Assembly: GCA_009886815.1 (NCBI GenBank)
Contig: QXYP01000262.1
Location: 1-12,018, forward strand
Direction of reading: 5' to 3'
Length of the DNA: 12,018 nucleotides
From: Halieaceae bacterium
GTDB lineage: Bacteria; Pseudomonadota; Gammaproteobacteria; Pseudomonadales; Halieaceae
Below the pieces are notes generated by a model, which had not been told where the DNA came from, ran no database searches, and worked only from the letters and a program-made list of their open reading frames with translations. Below are positions 1 through 7,564 of this stretch, piece after piece. Position numbers and translations under genes: made by a program. Every line of letters begins with the position of its first letter. Position 1 is the first letter of the stretch.

Positions 1-638
1 GGGTAGATGGCCATATCGGCAATGGTGTACTCGTCACCACAAATATAGGTGTTGTCCGCCAGTCGCTTGTCCAGAAGGTCCAGCTGACGTTTAACTTCCA
101 TCGTGTAGCGGTCAATGGCGTATTCGATCTTTACAGGTGCATAGGCGTAGAAGTGGCCAAACCCACCGCCTAATAGTGGTGTTGCACCCATTTGCCAGAA
201 CAGCCAGTTCAAACACTCTGTTCTACCGGCGTGATCAGAGGGTATGAACTCACCAAATTTATCGGCGAGGTAGAGCAGAATCGAGCCTGACTCGAATACT
301 CTTAAAGGCTCCTCCTCACTGTGGTCAACAAGCGCTGGAATCTTTGAGTTGGGGTTGGCCGCCACGAAGCCACTTCCAAACTGCGAACCATCGCCGATAT
401 TAACCAGCCACGCATCGTACTCGGCACCGCTGTGTCCCTTTGCTAGGAGTTCTTCGAGCATGATTGTGACTTTCACGCCATTAGGGGTTCCAAGGGAGTG
501 CAGCTGAAGTGGGTGCTTACCGACCGGCAATTCTTTTTCTTGCTGAGCACCGGCGGTAGGGCGGTTGATGTTCCCGAAGGCTTGATTGTTATCTTGCTTC
601 CACTCCCAGACCTTGGGAGGTTCATAGGTATCGCTCAT
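1..638 (-). CDS. yghU: YghU-like glutathione-dependent disulfide-bond oxidoreductase (GST superfamily), C-terminus cut by window edge
   Basis: Reading the minus strand from the ATG at 638-636 gives 212 residues open to the window edge. The protein matches my memory of E. coli YghU (about 288 aa) nearly colinearly. It starts MSDTYEPPKVWEW, then has PVGKHPLQLHSLGTPNG (38-54), the conserved thioredoxin-fold segment NPNSKIPALVD (95-105), ESGSILLYLADKFG (116-129) and, near the edge, GDEYTIADMAIYP of the helical GST domain. YghU proteins bind two glutathione molecules and reduce disulfides in the cytosol. They use Thr/Asn residues of the TPNG loop (here 51-54) instead of a catalytic Cys. About 75 C-terminal residues should lie beyond the window. 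The Shine-Dalgarno is weak (GGAAT about 8 nt upstream), and the start rests on similarity. It is transcribed away from its right-hand neighbours and appears independent of them. Confidence 0.93.
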   Translation of the reverse strand, partial: MSDTYEPPKVWEWKQDNNQAFGNINRPTAGAQQEKELPVGKHPLQLHSLGTPNGVKVTIMLEELLAKGHSGAEYDAWLVNIGDGSQFGSGFVAANPNSKIPALVDHSEEEPLRVFESGSILLYLADKFGEFIPSDHAGRTECLNWLFWQMGATPLLGGGFGHFYAYAPVKIEYAIDRYTMEVKRQLDLLDKRLADNTYICGDEYTIADMAIY

Positions 639-792
639 GGGTCTTATTCCGTGGCTATGAGGTGCTGCTTACAGTGTCACTTAATGGGGGTGTGAGACAA
701 GTCTTTGGTCAAGTGTGCTCAACGCAGTGAGATTTAAGAATAAAAAGCGCGTTGTGACGACTGTATTACCCCTAGAGACTCTGGCTTGAGGT
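639..792. other. Intergenic stretch upstream of the yghU-like gene
   Basis: This stretch must hold the yghU promoter on the minus strand. I found -10-like and -35-like hexamers but no pair with acceptable spacing, so I mark no promoter. No tRNA, strong hairpin or repeat is visible. Together with the doubtful ORF at 793-1092 it forms about 480 bases without a secure gene. Confidence 0.5.
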
Positions 793-1092
793 TTGCTTGA
801 TAGGGCCTTGATTTGGCAGGGCCAGGCTGATTATCTGCAATCGCCATTGCCTCTGGCGGTTGAGTCCTTCTGGCGTCTTCACTTTGCTGCGGCGGAACAA
901 ACGCTTATCAGGTCGGGTTTTTCGCCTGGCGACCTCGAGCGGCTTGTCGCCGAACATCGATCATGTTTCGAGCGTGCTGCAGTGCGTGTGCTGCCAAACG
1001 AGTCTCACCATAATATCCTCGCTGTTGCAGTTGCTCAGGGGTTGCAATTCCTCCTCTTACCGGAACATAAGCGGGCTAAGACGTTGTGGTAA
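793..1092 (+). CDS. Doubtful small hypothetical protein (99 aa)
   Basis: An open frame starts at a TTG directly after an in-frame TGA (787-789) and ends at TAA 1090-1092. I do not recognise the product. It is soluble-looking, with an amphipathic middle (AEQTLIRSGFSPGDLERLVAE, residues 34-54 approximately) and a basic C-terminus (EHKRAKTLW). For coding: codon usage is like the neighbouring genes, and amino acid composition is plausible. Against: there is no ATG or GTG start, the only purine-rich motif (GAGG 788-791) is too close to the TTG, and overlapping frames are open on both strands. It could be a degraded remnant whose upstream part is lost. It converges with putA, ending 24 bases from the putA stop. 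Confidence 0.3.
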   Translation: MLDRALIWQGQADYLQSPLPLAVESFWRLHFAAAEQTLIRSGFSPGDLERLVAEHRSCFERAAVRVLPNESHHNILAVAVAQGLQFLLLPEHKRAKTLW

Positions 1093-1093
1093 A

Positions 1094-1118
1094 GGGTTTG
1101 CACGATCTTGCCAAACCT
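1094..1118. terminator. Possible weak hairpin at the putA 3' end
   Basis: GGTTTG (1095-1100) pairs with CAAACC (1112-1117), and a G-U pair may extend the stem. The loop is 11 nt. The hairpin overlaps the putA stop codon (TAG, minus strand, 1119-1117) and lies just past the small plus-strand ORF. Neither side has a real T-run (only CCCTTT on the minus strand), so this is at most a weak convergent terminator. Confidence 0.25.
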
Positions 1119-4100
1119 AACCTTCCGACAGCGTAAATAGATCGGTATTGCCGCCTTTGGCCACCACATTGTCCGTGCGCGTTTTCTCTGAAACAAATCG
1201 CTGCAAGTAGTGAGGCCCGCCAGCTTTAGGTCCGGTGCCTGACAAACCTTGGCCTCCGAAAGGATTCACTCCAACGACAGCGCCAACGGTATTGCGATTG
1301 ATATAGGTGTTACCCACTTGCGTGTTTTCAAATACCATTTGGGCGAAGCCGTCTATCCGGCTGTGAATACCCAGGGTTAGTCCATAGCCTGACGCTCTGA
1401 TATCGGCCAGCACATCTCGTAGCTCTGATCTCTTATATCGAATTACATGCAAGATGGGTCCGAAGACTTCGCGTTCTAACTGGCCGAGGAGATCTATTTC
1501 GTAGATTTGCGGCGCAACAAAGTGACCGCTGGTTAAATTGGGGTCGAGCGAAGCCTGCGACAGAAGTCGCCCCTCCCGGCGCATTCTATTTGTGTGCTGT
1601 TCGATAAGCTGCTGGGCCTCGGTGTCAATTACAGGTCCCACATCGGTTCTGAGTTCCATTGGGTCGCCAACTTTGAGCTCCAGCGTTGCTCCGCAAAGCA
1701 TGTCGATCACTGCGTCGGCAATGTCCTCCTGTAAATAAAGTACGCGCAGAGCACTGCAGCGCTGCCCCGCGCTTTGAAATGCCGAAACGATAACGTCATC
1801 GACAACTTGCTCAGGTAGCGCTGTTGCATCCACGAGCATTACATTTAACCCACCGGTTTCGGCGATGAGTGGAATGATAGGACCATCGCGGGCAGCGAGT
1901 TGCCGATTGATGCCTTTCGCGGTTTCTGTGCTGCCCGTAAAAGCCACGCCTGCAATACGGTCATCAGCCACCAGAGCAGCTCCCACACTTTTGCCACCGG
2001 GCAGAAGATGCAGGATATCCTCGGGGATTCCGGCCTGATGCAATAATTTGACTACATGAAAAGCAATCAGTGGAGTTTGTTCTGCAGGTTTTGCTACGAC
2101 CGCATTACCGGCTACGAGGGCAGCACCCACCTGTCCCATGAAAATAGCTAGGGGGAAGTTCCAAGGACTAATACAGAGAAAGACGCCTCTTCCGTGGAGA
2201 CTAAGCTCGTTAAGTTCTCCGGTCGGGCCTGGAAGTTTTATTGGATCGGTAAATTTCTCCCTTGCCTGTTGTGCGTAGTAACGGCAGAAATCGATCGCTT
2301 CGCGCACTTCAGAGAGTGCGTCTTCAAGCGTTCGGCCTGCCTCGGATACGATGATTCCCATCAGGTCCGGTATTTGCGCCTCCAGTAGCTCAGCTGCTCG
2401 CTCCAGACACTCGGCCCGATGATGAGCGCCGCGCAGATCCCAAAGGGGCTGTGCGGAAACGGCTAGTTCGATTGCTTTGTCCTGCTCTTCTGCGCTGGCT
2501 GATGCCACGAAACCGGCGGTTTCGCCCGAGGCAGGATTAATAACGGGTCTTAGTTCGCTCGTTAAGGACTGACCACCTACAATCGGTCTCGCTTCCGTGT
2601 CTTGCGACAGTGACGTTAGTCTCGAAAAGAGGTCTCTGACCACCGACGCGTCGTTCAAATCAAATCCCATTGCATTGAGCCAGGGTGCGGACTCTTGGGC
2701 GTATAAGTGTCTTGGCAGAGGAATCTTGGAGTGGCGTCGCTGGGACACAGCGAGTACCTGTTCGACCGGGTCTCGGTTGAGGTCGGTCGCCGACACGCTC
2801 GCATCCAGAAATCGGTTCACAAAGGAGGTGTTGGCACCATTTTCTAGTAACCGTCTAACGAGATAGGGCAGTAGGTCCTTGTGATTGCCGACGGGAGCAT
2901 AAACGCGGATTGGCGTACTTGCGTCAGACTTGGACAGCTGGGCGTAAAGTAATTGACCCATCCCGTGCAAACGCTGGAATTCAAAGTCACTGTCGCCCTG
3001 GGCCAGCGCTTTGATCATTGAGATGGTATGCGCGTTATGGGTAGCGAACTGTGGAAATACAGCACCAGCCGCACCCAGCAGTTTTGCCGCGCAAATTTGG
3101 TAAGAAAGGTCGGTGTTGCATTTTCGAGTAAATACCGGGTAATCGGGTAGTCCCAACTCCTGTGCGTGCTTGATCTCCCTGTCCCAGTAAGCGCCCTTTA
3201 CTAGCCGAACCATCAAACGCCGATCGGTTTCCTTCGCTAGAGCAATAAGCCAGTCGCACGTCGCTTCTGCTCTTTTCTGATAGGCCTGTAGGACAAATCC
3301 CAAACCGTCCCAAGCGGTGAGATCTGGGTCTCGAGCCAGAGCTTCAAAAAGGTTAAGTGAAATATCCAGCCGCTCTGACTCTTCAGCATCAATCGTTAAG
3401 CTCAGACCGCCCGCTCTTGCCATCTTGGCCAGTTGCTTAACCCGGGGCAGTAGCTCTGAAATAACACGGTTATATTGGCTGAAGGCATACCGTGGGTGTA
3501 GCGCAGAGAGCTTTATGGATATTCCGTCTGCGTGAGTGATGTCACCCCCTGTATTGGCGTCCGCGAGTACACGAATTGCCTCGGCATAGGCATCAAAATA
3601 ACGTTGCGCGTCGATGGCGGTGCGAGCGCCTTCGCCCAGCATATCGAAAGAAAAACGGGTGCTGGGGCTGTTAGCTGCACGACCTTTACGGATGGCCTCC
3701 TTAATCGTGCGCCCCAACACATACTGACCTCCCATGATTTTCATGGCTTGCAGGATTGCCCGCCGGACGACAGGTTCCCCCAACTTTTTCGCGAGGGTTT
3801 GCACCCAAGAGTCCGGGTCTTTGGTGGTCTCATTTCCCACGGCCACGACACGTCCGGTCAGCATGAGCCCCCAAACGGAGGCATTCACAAAGCGAGATGA
3901 AGATGCGCCTTGATGAGACCCCCAGTCTCCTGAACGGATCTTTTCTGCGATAATCTGATCGGCCGTCGCTTCATCGGGTACACGCAGCAAAGCTTCGGCG
4001 AGGCACATGAGAGCGACACCTTCCTTGTTTGACAGTCCAAACTCTTGGAGGAACGCATCTAGGGTGCCTGCTTCATGGCTACGCTGACGACAACCCTCGA

Positions 4101-4236
4101 CCAGCAGGGTCGCTTGGTCGCTAATGGCGGTTTTTGCCGCGGAATCTAGGCTGTCTTCCTGCAACAAGCGGTTGACCACTCTCTCCTCGTCTGCATGCGC
4201 TTGAGCCCGTATGTTGTGCCTCAGTTCTTCTTTCAT
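1117..4236 (-). CDS. putA: Bifunctional proline dehydrogenase / L-glutamate-5-semialdehyde dehydrogenase PutA (short type)
   Basis: The 1039-aa protein carries out both steps of proline catabolism: FAD-linked oxidation of proline to P5C, then NAD-linked oxidation of glutamate semialdehyde to glutamate, with channelling between sites. PutA of this kind associates with the inner face of the cytoplasmic membrane. An N-terminal alpha-helical region (1-180) precedes the PRODH barrel (about 190-480), which contains RLVKGAYWDREIK (near 343-355) and the substrate/FAD segment RRLLENGANTSFVNRF (about 458-473). The ALDH domain (about 540-1020) has catalytic Cys827 in SAGQRCSAL and general base Glu793 in AETGG, 34 residues apart as in the ALDH family. 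The C-terminal GGNTDLFTL tail is also typical. It lacks the ribbon-helix-helix domain and C-terminal extension of the ~1320-aa enterobacterial enzyme, so it cannot repress its own gene. The divergent Lrp-type gene is the likely regulator. Confidence 0.97.
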   Translation of the reverse strand: MKEELRHNIRAQAHADEERVVNRLLQEDSLDSAAKTAISDQATLLVEGCRQRSHEAGTLDAFLQEFGLSNKEGVALMCLAEALLRVPDEATADQIIAEKIRSGDWGSHQGASSSRFVNASVWGLMLTGRVVAVGNETTKDPDSWVQTLAKKLGEPVVRRAILQAMKIMGGQYVLGRTIKEAIRKGRAANSPSTRFSFDMLGEGARTAIDAQRYFDAYAEAIRVLADANTGGDITHADGISIKLSALHPRYAFSQYNRVISELLPRVKQLAKMARAGGLSLTIDAEESERLDISLNLFEALARDPDLTAWDGLGFVLQAYQKRAEATCDWLIALAKETDRRLMVRLVKGAYWDREIKHAQELGLPDYPVFTRKCNTDLSYQICAAKLLGAAGAVFPQFATHNAHTISMIKALAQGDSDFEFQRLHGMGQLLYAQLSKSDASTPIRVYAPVGNHKDLLPYLVRRLLENGANTSFVNRFLDASVSATDLNRDPVEQVLAVSQRRHSKIPLPRHLYAQESAPWLNAMGFDLNDASVVRDLFSRLTSLSQDTEARPIVGGQSLTSELRPVINPASGETAGFVASASAEEQDKAIELAVSAQPLWDLRGAHHRAECLERAAELLEAQIPDLMGIIVSEAGRTLEDALSEVREAIDFCRYYAQQAREKFTDPIKLPGPTGELNELSLHGRGVFLCISPWNFPLAIFMGQVGAALVAGNAVVAKPAEQTPLIAFHVVKLLHQAGIPEDILHLLPGGKSVGAALVADDRIAGVAFTGSTETAKGINRQLAARDGPIIPLIAETGGLNVMLVDATALPEQVVDDVIVSAFQSAGQRCSALRVLYLQEDIADAVIDMLCGATLELKVGDPMELRTDVGPVIDTEAQQLIEQHTNRMRREGRLLSQASLDPNLTSGHFVAPQIYEIDLLGQLEREVFGPILHVIRYKRSELRDVLADIRASGYGLTLGIHSRIDGFAQMVFENTQVGNTYINRNTVGAVVGVNPFGGQGLSGTGPKAGGPHYLQRFVSEKTRTDNVVAKGGNTDLFTLSEG

Positions 4237-4376
4237 GAAAGCCTGCCCGCTAAAAGATATTTAACTCTGAATTATCACTATAATGTGCAGTTTTAGTCTC
4301 TTATATAGGCATTTGTTCGCTATAAAATATTGTAAAATATAAAAATATAAAATTTTATGCTGATATAATACCCGGC
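4237..4376. promoter_or_regulatory. Divergent putA / Lrp-type regulator control region, extremely AT-rich
   Basis: This 140-bp region separates two divergent genes. Bases 4321-4370 contain only four G/C in 50. They are made of A- and T-tracts plus a perfect 12-bp palindrome, ATAAAATTTTAT (4347-4358). Lrp-family proteins bind degenerate AT-rich palindromes and wrap curved DNA, so this is the natural binding region for the adjacent regulator. Several -10-like hexamers are visible (GATAAT on the minus strand at 4276-4271, TATAAT on the plus strand at 4279-4284), but none has a convincing -35 box. I therefore assign no specific putA promoter. Confidence 0.65.
4361..4369 (+). promoter_or_regulatory. 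Extended -10 element of the Lrp-type regulator
   Basis: TGATATAAT matches the extended -10 consensus TGnTATAAT exactly. No good -35 hexamer lies at 16-18 bp, which extended -10 promoters tolerate. The usual 6-8 nt offset puts the transcription start at 4376-4378, on the ATG at 4377. This suggests a leaderless message. Confidence 0.5.
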
Positions 4377-4847
4377 ATGATATTAGACCGCATAGACCGC
4401 AAAATTCTTGAGCTCCTGCAGCAGGATGGCCGCCTATCAAACGTGAAGCTCGCGACTCAAGTGGGACTTAGCCCTACACCTTGCCTAGATCGTGTTCGTC
4501 GGCTGGAGCGCGAGGGCTACATTTTGGGCTACGTTGCGCTGGCCAACCCCCAAAAGCTTAACGCCTCGACGGTCGCCTTTATTCAGGTACATCTAACCAA
4601 TACTAGTACCGCCAATCTGCGTGAATTTTCAAGAGAGATGCGGTCGCTGCGAGAAGTCGAGAGCTGTCACATGGTGGCTGGCGGGTTTGATTTTCTATTG
4701 AAGATCCGCTGTTCAGACATGCAGGACTATCAAAGATTTTTAGGCGAGAAACTAGCGATGATCCCTTTGATCGATCAAACCCATACTTACGTTGCAATAG
4801 AAGAAGTTAAGTCCGAAACAGCAATAAGCCTCGCAAACCTAGCATGA
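4377..4847 (+). CDS. Lrp/AsnC-family transcriptional regulator, probable regulator of putA
   Basis: The 156-aa protein has the full Lrp layout. An N-terminal winged HTH opens with LDRIDRKILELLQQDGRLS (3-21), has its recognition part around LSPTPCLDRVRRLEREGYI (31-49), and is followed by a C-terminal RAM effector/oligomerisation domain (about 68-150). The GYVALANP linker and AGGFDFLLKIRCSDMQDYQRF segment are typical. The family senses amino acids and forms dimers to octamers. The start is fixed by homology: LDRIDRKIL stands 2-3 residues after Met in many relatives, and no other start is available. There is no Shine-Dalgarno; the preceding bases are ATACCCGGC. Divergence from putA suggests a PutR-like, proline-responsive activator, as known in alphaproteobacteria. 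The specific ligand is inferred from position only. Confidence 0.93.
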   Translation: MILDRIDRKILELLQQDGRLSNVKLATQVGLSPTPCLDRVRRLEREGYILGYVALANPQKLNASTVAFIQVHLTNTSTANLREFSREMRSLREVESCHMVAGGFDFLLKIRCSDMQDYQRFLGEKLAMIPLIDQTHTYVAIEEVKSETAISLANLA

Positions 4848-4923
4848 CTCTGCCCTGTGGGTTTTGAGCGCTACCTTTTCGAGGCAGCAGTAACGCGCTT
4901 TTAAACGCCATTAATCAGCCAGC

Positions 4924-4952
4924 TTGGAAATAAAAGTATGGCAACTGACAAT
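4924..4952 (+). promoter_or_regulatory. Candidate promoter of the TetR-family gene
   Basis: TTGGAA (4924-4929) and GACAAT (4947-4952) are separated by 17 bp, giving a predicted start near 4959 and a leader of about 38 nt. The -10 region includes TGACA, the inner part of the operator half-site seen at 7542-7579. A second half-site is not evident, so autoregulation is only suggested. Confidence 0.35.
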
Positions 4953-4996
4953 GGGCTGAGCGACTCTAAAGACATAAAACATTTTGGGTAAACCCT

Positions 4997-5566
4997 ATGG
5001 CAGCCGATAAAAAGATCGAGATCTTGCGACACGCAATAGAGCTGATTGCCGACGAGGGTTACGGCAGTTTAAGCATGCGAGCCTTGGCAAGAGCGAGTGG
5101 AATGAAACTAGGTGCGCTGCAATACCACTTTCGAACCTGGGACATATTACTGACAGAGCTGGTGCATTACATTGACTCTGAAATTACCTCGGCGTTTGAG
5201 TCAGGTGGCTGGTCCGGTGATGATGCCTCCATTCGAGATTTGGTTGAATTTATGCTCGATGAGCATGTTGGCACGTTAGATGGGTTGTTTAGCGATCGTC
5301 TCTGGGCTCAATTGTGGGCGATGGAGCAGGTAGAGCCCCTCGTTTCCGACTTACTCGAGGATGTTTACGCCAAGTTCTTATTGATCTTGGAGACGAAAAT
5401 CGCGACCTACGGTGTCAAGCAGCCACGATCAGAGGCATTGGCCATTATGAGTATGATCGAGGGCGAATCATTATTCATGGGGGCAGGTCGCCGCTGGATG
5501 ACGGACCGATCATCGGTTCGCGAGGTGATTCTAAGTTTTGTCGCCCAGCGCTACTCACGCGCGTGA
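4997..5566 (+). CDS. TetR-family transcriptional regulator
   Basis: The 189-aa protein is a normal length for TetR regulators. The N-terminal DNA-binding domain is clear: helix 1 KKIEILRHAIELIADEGY (5-22), then the HTH SMRALARASGMKLGALQYHF (26-45) leading into RTWDILLTELVHYI. The remainder is an all-helical ligand-binding/dimerisation domain of no recognised subclass, with WAQLWAMEQVEPLVSDLL in the middle. It converges with the SpdH-like oxidoreductase gene (39-base gap). Its most obvious target is the divergent promoter about 2 kb downstream, which carries two TetR-sized inverted repeats. It would then act as substrate-responsive repressor of the oxidoreductase and of the TonB receptor operon. 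The ATG is chosen because the HTH starts at the usual distance. The Shine-Dalgarno is poor (GGGTAAACCCT upstream). The family is certain and the ligand unknown. Confidence 0.92.
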   Translation: MAADKKIEILRHAIELIADEGYGSLSMRALARASGMKLGALQYHFRTWDILLTELVHYIDSEITSAFESGGWSGDDASIRDLVEFMLDEHVGTLDGLFSDRLWAQLWAMEQVEPLVSDLLEDVYAKFLLILETKIATYGVKQPRSEALAIMSMIEGESLFMGAGRRWMTDRSSVREVILSFVAQRYSRA

Positions 5567-5587
5567 CAGACACAACCGACCGTAGCA

Positions 5588-5607
5588 GACCGGATTAGGT
5601 CATTTTT
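5588..5607 (+). terminator. Weak intrinsic terminator candidate after the TetR gene
   Basis: GACC (5588-5591), a six-base loop GGATTA, then GGTC (5598-5601), followed by ATTTTT. The stem is only 4 bp, but its position between convergent genes and the T-run fit a terminator for the regulator. The T-run overlaps the TAA stop of the opposing oxidoreductase (5608-5606). Confidence 0.3.
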
Positions 5608-7525
5608 AGACCGTCTGCTCTTCGACAGCGCGATAGGCGGCGTCGAAGGCCGCATCCATCAGCGGCATTGCTTCCGAGTCTGTGTTGGCCACAGAGATAC
5701 GACCAAATTGTGCTCGACCAATTTCATGAGGCGCCTGTCCAGGCTCCCAGTCGGGGTCATCTAGCTTTACGTAGGGGTAAGCGTATCCGTGGGGTATTCG
5801 GTTGACCGTAATTGCCTGAATATCCGATGCATGATTAAAGCCATATTGCCCGAGCATCGATTGGAGTTGAGCCCGGATCTTTTGTTCGTAGTCCTCGAAA
5901 CGTGTGCTGTATATCTGCGTGCGAGCCAACCGAAGTTGATCTCGTACTGATACGCCCGCGTCGGGTGCGTCCTGTGACATTGGGGAATGCATCATAAACA
6001 TGACCATAGGGTCACTGGGACTCCGTGGAGGTTCATAGCCACCTACGCTCACCGTGGGCGCGCAGCTTACCCACTGAAAGGGGTCGTAAGGGCATTGAAA
6101 AAGCGTGGCGCCCGCCTGTGAAAAAGCCTCTCCATCACGAAGTTGCACGTTGGCGTAGACAAATGGGGTTTTGACGCCATACCGCAGACCCTCTTTTTGT
6201 GTCTCCGACATTTCAGGGCAGATATCAGGGATGAGACCGTTATAACAGGCCATGATGCAATGCGATGCGGTGACACGTTTGGCCTCTCCTCGCTCAACAT
6301 AGTCCACTTCCACTCTCGACGAAGGTAATTCTCTGACCCCAACCACCGTACTGTTAAGACGCAGCCGCACCCGATGATTCTCCCGGTCCAGCGCGTCGTA
6401 GTTGAATCGCGCTGCGACGATATTTTCCGGGCCCGTGGCCTCGGGTGCCGCCTCGGGAATCAAGTGTCGGACTAGTAAGCGGGCTACCGACGCATTTCCG
6501 TCAGGGAACATTCGTGTATACAGAAGACTGTCGAGAAAGGCGCCGCCCAGTTTGGCAGCAGTTTTGCCAAACCACCCCATCGACTTGATACCGCTCCCGC
6601 CGCCTAAGATGGCTTCGCCAACTGTTAAGTTCCAACCGGTCATACCACTGAGGTGGAGGATGATTGCATTGAGTATGGGTAGGGTAGAGGGTAATAAACC
6701 CACTCTATCGATTAGGTATTGGTTGTAGCTTACCGAGTTGATGTAGTCCCACTTCTCGCTCATGGATAGCTCATCTAGGAAATCTTGCTTGCCTCCCCAG
6801 AACGCGGTGAGTTTCCTCTTCTCGTCTTCTGGTAGGGGAAGGGATGCAATGACGTCGTCGTAACCGTCCGCGCCAAACATCACGTTATTCCAATTTCCAC
6901 TCACCATGGTATGACCGGCCTCCCCAGGAAGTGCCACACCGTTGTTGGCATCCAGATTCCCCACCAGAGCCAAGTCAGCGGCGGTGCGCTCGGCCATTAG
7001 GTCAAGGAAATCCTCATTGAGACCAATATCGCTCATTAGCTGGGCCGCTTCATCGCTGTAAGATAGCCACTCAATATTCTGAGCACCGCCAAGACTGACC
7101 ATCATTCGGCCGTCTTGATGAAACTCATTGCGTTTTGCATGCCCGCCAAAATCGTCGTGGTTGTCCAAAATAAGAATCCGCGCATCCGGCCCCATCTTTT
7201 TCTGAAAGAAGTGCGCAGCGGCTAAGCCGCTCATGCCTGCACCCACAACGGCAAGGTCGTAGTGTTCGTCCAGTGCCCGATACGCACTTGGTTTCTGTCC
7301 ACGCCAACTCAGGGCATGTGCGACCTCGTAGGAGCCCTCATGGCTGCCACGCATACCGGTCTCTGTGGGTGGGTAGTAGCCAGAGAAGTTTCTCGATTGA
7401 GGGCCCGGAAGTGCCGCTGTTTCCACCGGCGAAGTCGACTTTTTGTCGCATCCTCCGAGAAGCATTCCTCCAGCTCCTATAGCGATGCTCCCGACTAAAT
7501 CCCTGCGCGTAATTTTGTAGCTCAT
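5606..7525 (-). CDS. Tat-exported, lipoprotein-type FAD-dependent oxidoreductase, SpdH (spermidine dehydrogenase)-like
   Basis: The 639-aa flavoprotein begins KITRRDLVGS (4-13), a Tat twin-arginine motif with Arg7-Arg8. A glycine-rich hydrophobic segment follows, ending in the lipobox-like LGGC with Cys26. Asp27 at position +2 is, in E. coli, an inner-membrane retention signal. The mature protein has YPPTETGMRGSHEGSYEVAHAL (51-72), a conserved family segment, then the Rossmann fold DLAVVGAGMSGLAAAHFF (90-107, GxGxxG at 95-100) and ILILDNHDDFGGHAKRNEF (117-135) ending the beta2 FAD-ribose region. From memory this resembles the SpdH family, whose Pseudomonas aeruginosa member oxidises spermidine; I infer a periplasmic amine or related oxidase, substrate unknown. 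A paralogue lies at 11534. It is divergent from the membrane protein/TonB operon and shares its operator region. The ATG follows AAGGTTGACCA, with AAGG about 8 nt upstream. Confidence 0.88.
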   Translation of the reverse strand: MSYKITRRDLVGSIAIGAGGMLLGGCDKKSTSPVETAALPGPQSRNFSGYYPPTETGMRGSHEGSYEVAHALSWRGQKPSAYRALDEHYDLAVVGAGMSGLAAAHFFQKKMGPDARILILDNHDDFGGHAKRNEFHQDGRMMVSLGGAQNIEWLSYSDEAAQLMSDIGLNEDFLDLMAERTAADLALVGNLDANNGVALPGEAGHTMVSGNWNNVMFGADGYDDVIASLPLPEDEKRKLTAFWGGKQDFLDELSMSEKWDYINSVSYNQYLIDRVGLLPSTLPILNAIILHLSGMTGWNLTVGEAILGGGSGIKSMGWFGKTAAKLGGAFLDSLLYTRMFPDGNASVARLLVRHLIPEAAPEATGPENIVAARFNYDALDRENHRVRLRLNSTVVGVRELPSSRVEVDYVERGEAKRVTASHCIMACYNGLIPDICPEMSETQKEGLRYGVKTPFVYANVQLRDGEAFSQAGATLFQCPYDPFQWVSCAPTVSVGGYEPPRSPSDPMVMFMMHSPMSQDAPDAGVSVRDQLRLARTQIYSTRFEDYEQKIRAQLQSMLGQYGFNHASDIQAITVNRIPHGYAYPYVKLDDPDWEPGQAPHEIGRAQFGRISVANTDSEAMPLMDAAFDAAYRAVEEQTV

Positions 7526-7534
7526 TGGTCAACC

Positions 7535-7564
7535 TTGCCAGCATGTCAAATGACATGTTATAAC
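7535..7564 (+). promoter_or_regulatory. Candidate plus-strand promoter of the membrane protein/TonB receptor operon
   Basis: TTGCCA (7535-7540) and TATAAC (7559-7564) are spaced by 18 bp. The predicted start is near 7571, giving a leader of about 65 nt to the ATG at 7637. Operator 1 (7542-7557) occupies the spacer exactly, so a bound repressor would block RNA polymerase. Confidence 0.5.
7542..7557. promoter_or_regulatory. Operator 1: perfect 16-bp inverted repeat
   Basis: CATGTCA-AA-TGACATG has perfect 7-bp arms around a 2-bp centre. Size and symmetry suit a TetR-family dimer. It sits between the -35 and -10 of the plus-strand promoter. Its centre is 22 bp, about two helical turns, from that of operator 2. 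Confidence 0.7.

Noticed and set aside
498..695. 65-aa plus-strand open frame over the yghU 5' end
   Set aside because: It is antisense to the well-matched yghU coding sequence and has no recognisable features.
3532..3900. 122-aa plus-strand open frame inside putA
   Set aside because: It is antisense to a confidently assigned conserved gene, has no ribosome binding site and its composition is that of a frame shadow.
4852..4866. CCCTGTGGGTTTT after the Lrp-type gene as a terminator
   Set aside because: The stem is only three base pairs, too short to support an intrinsic terminator.
4986..4995. GGGT-AA-ACCC inverted repeat just before the TetR start
   Set aside because: The arms are only four bases with a two-base loop and it is unlike the twin operators; most likely chance.
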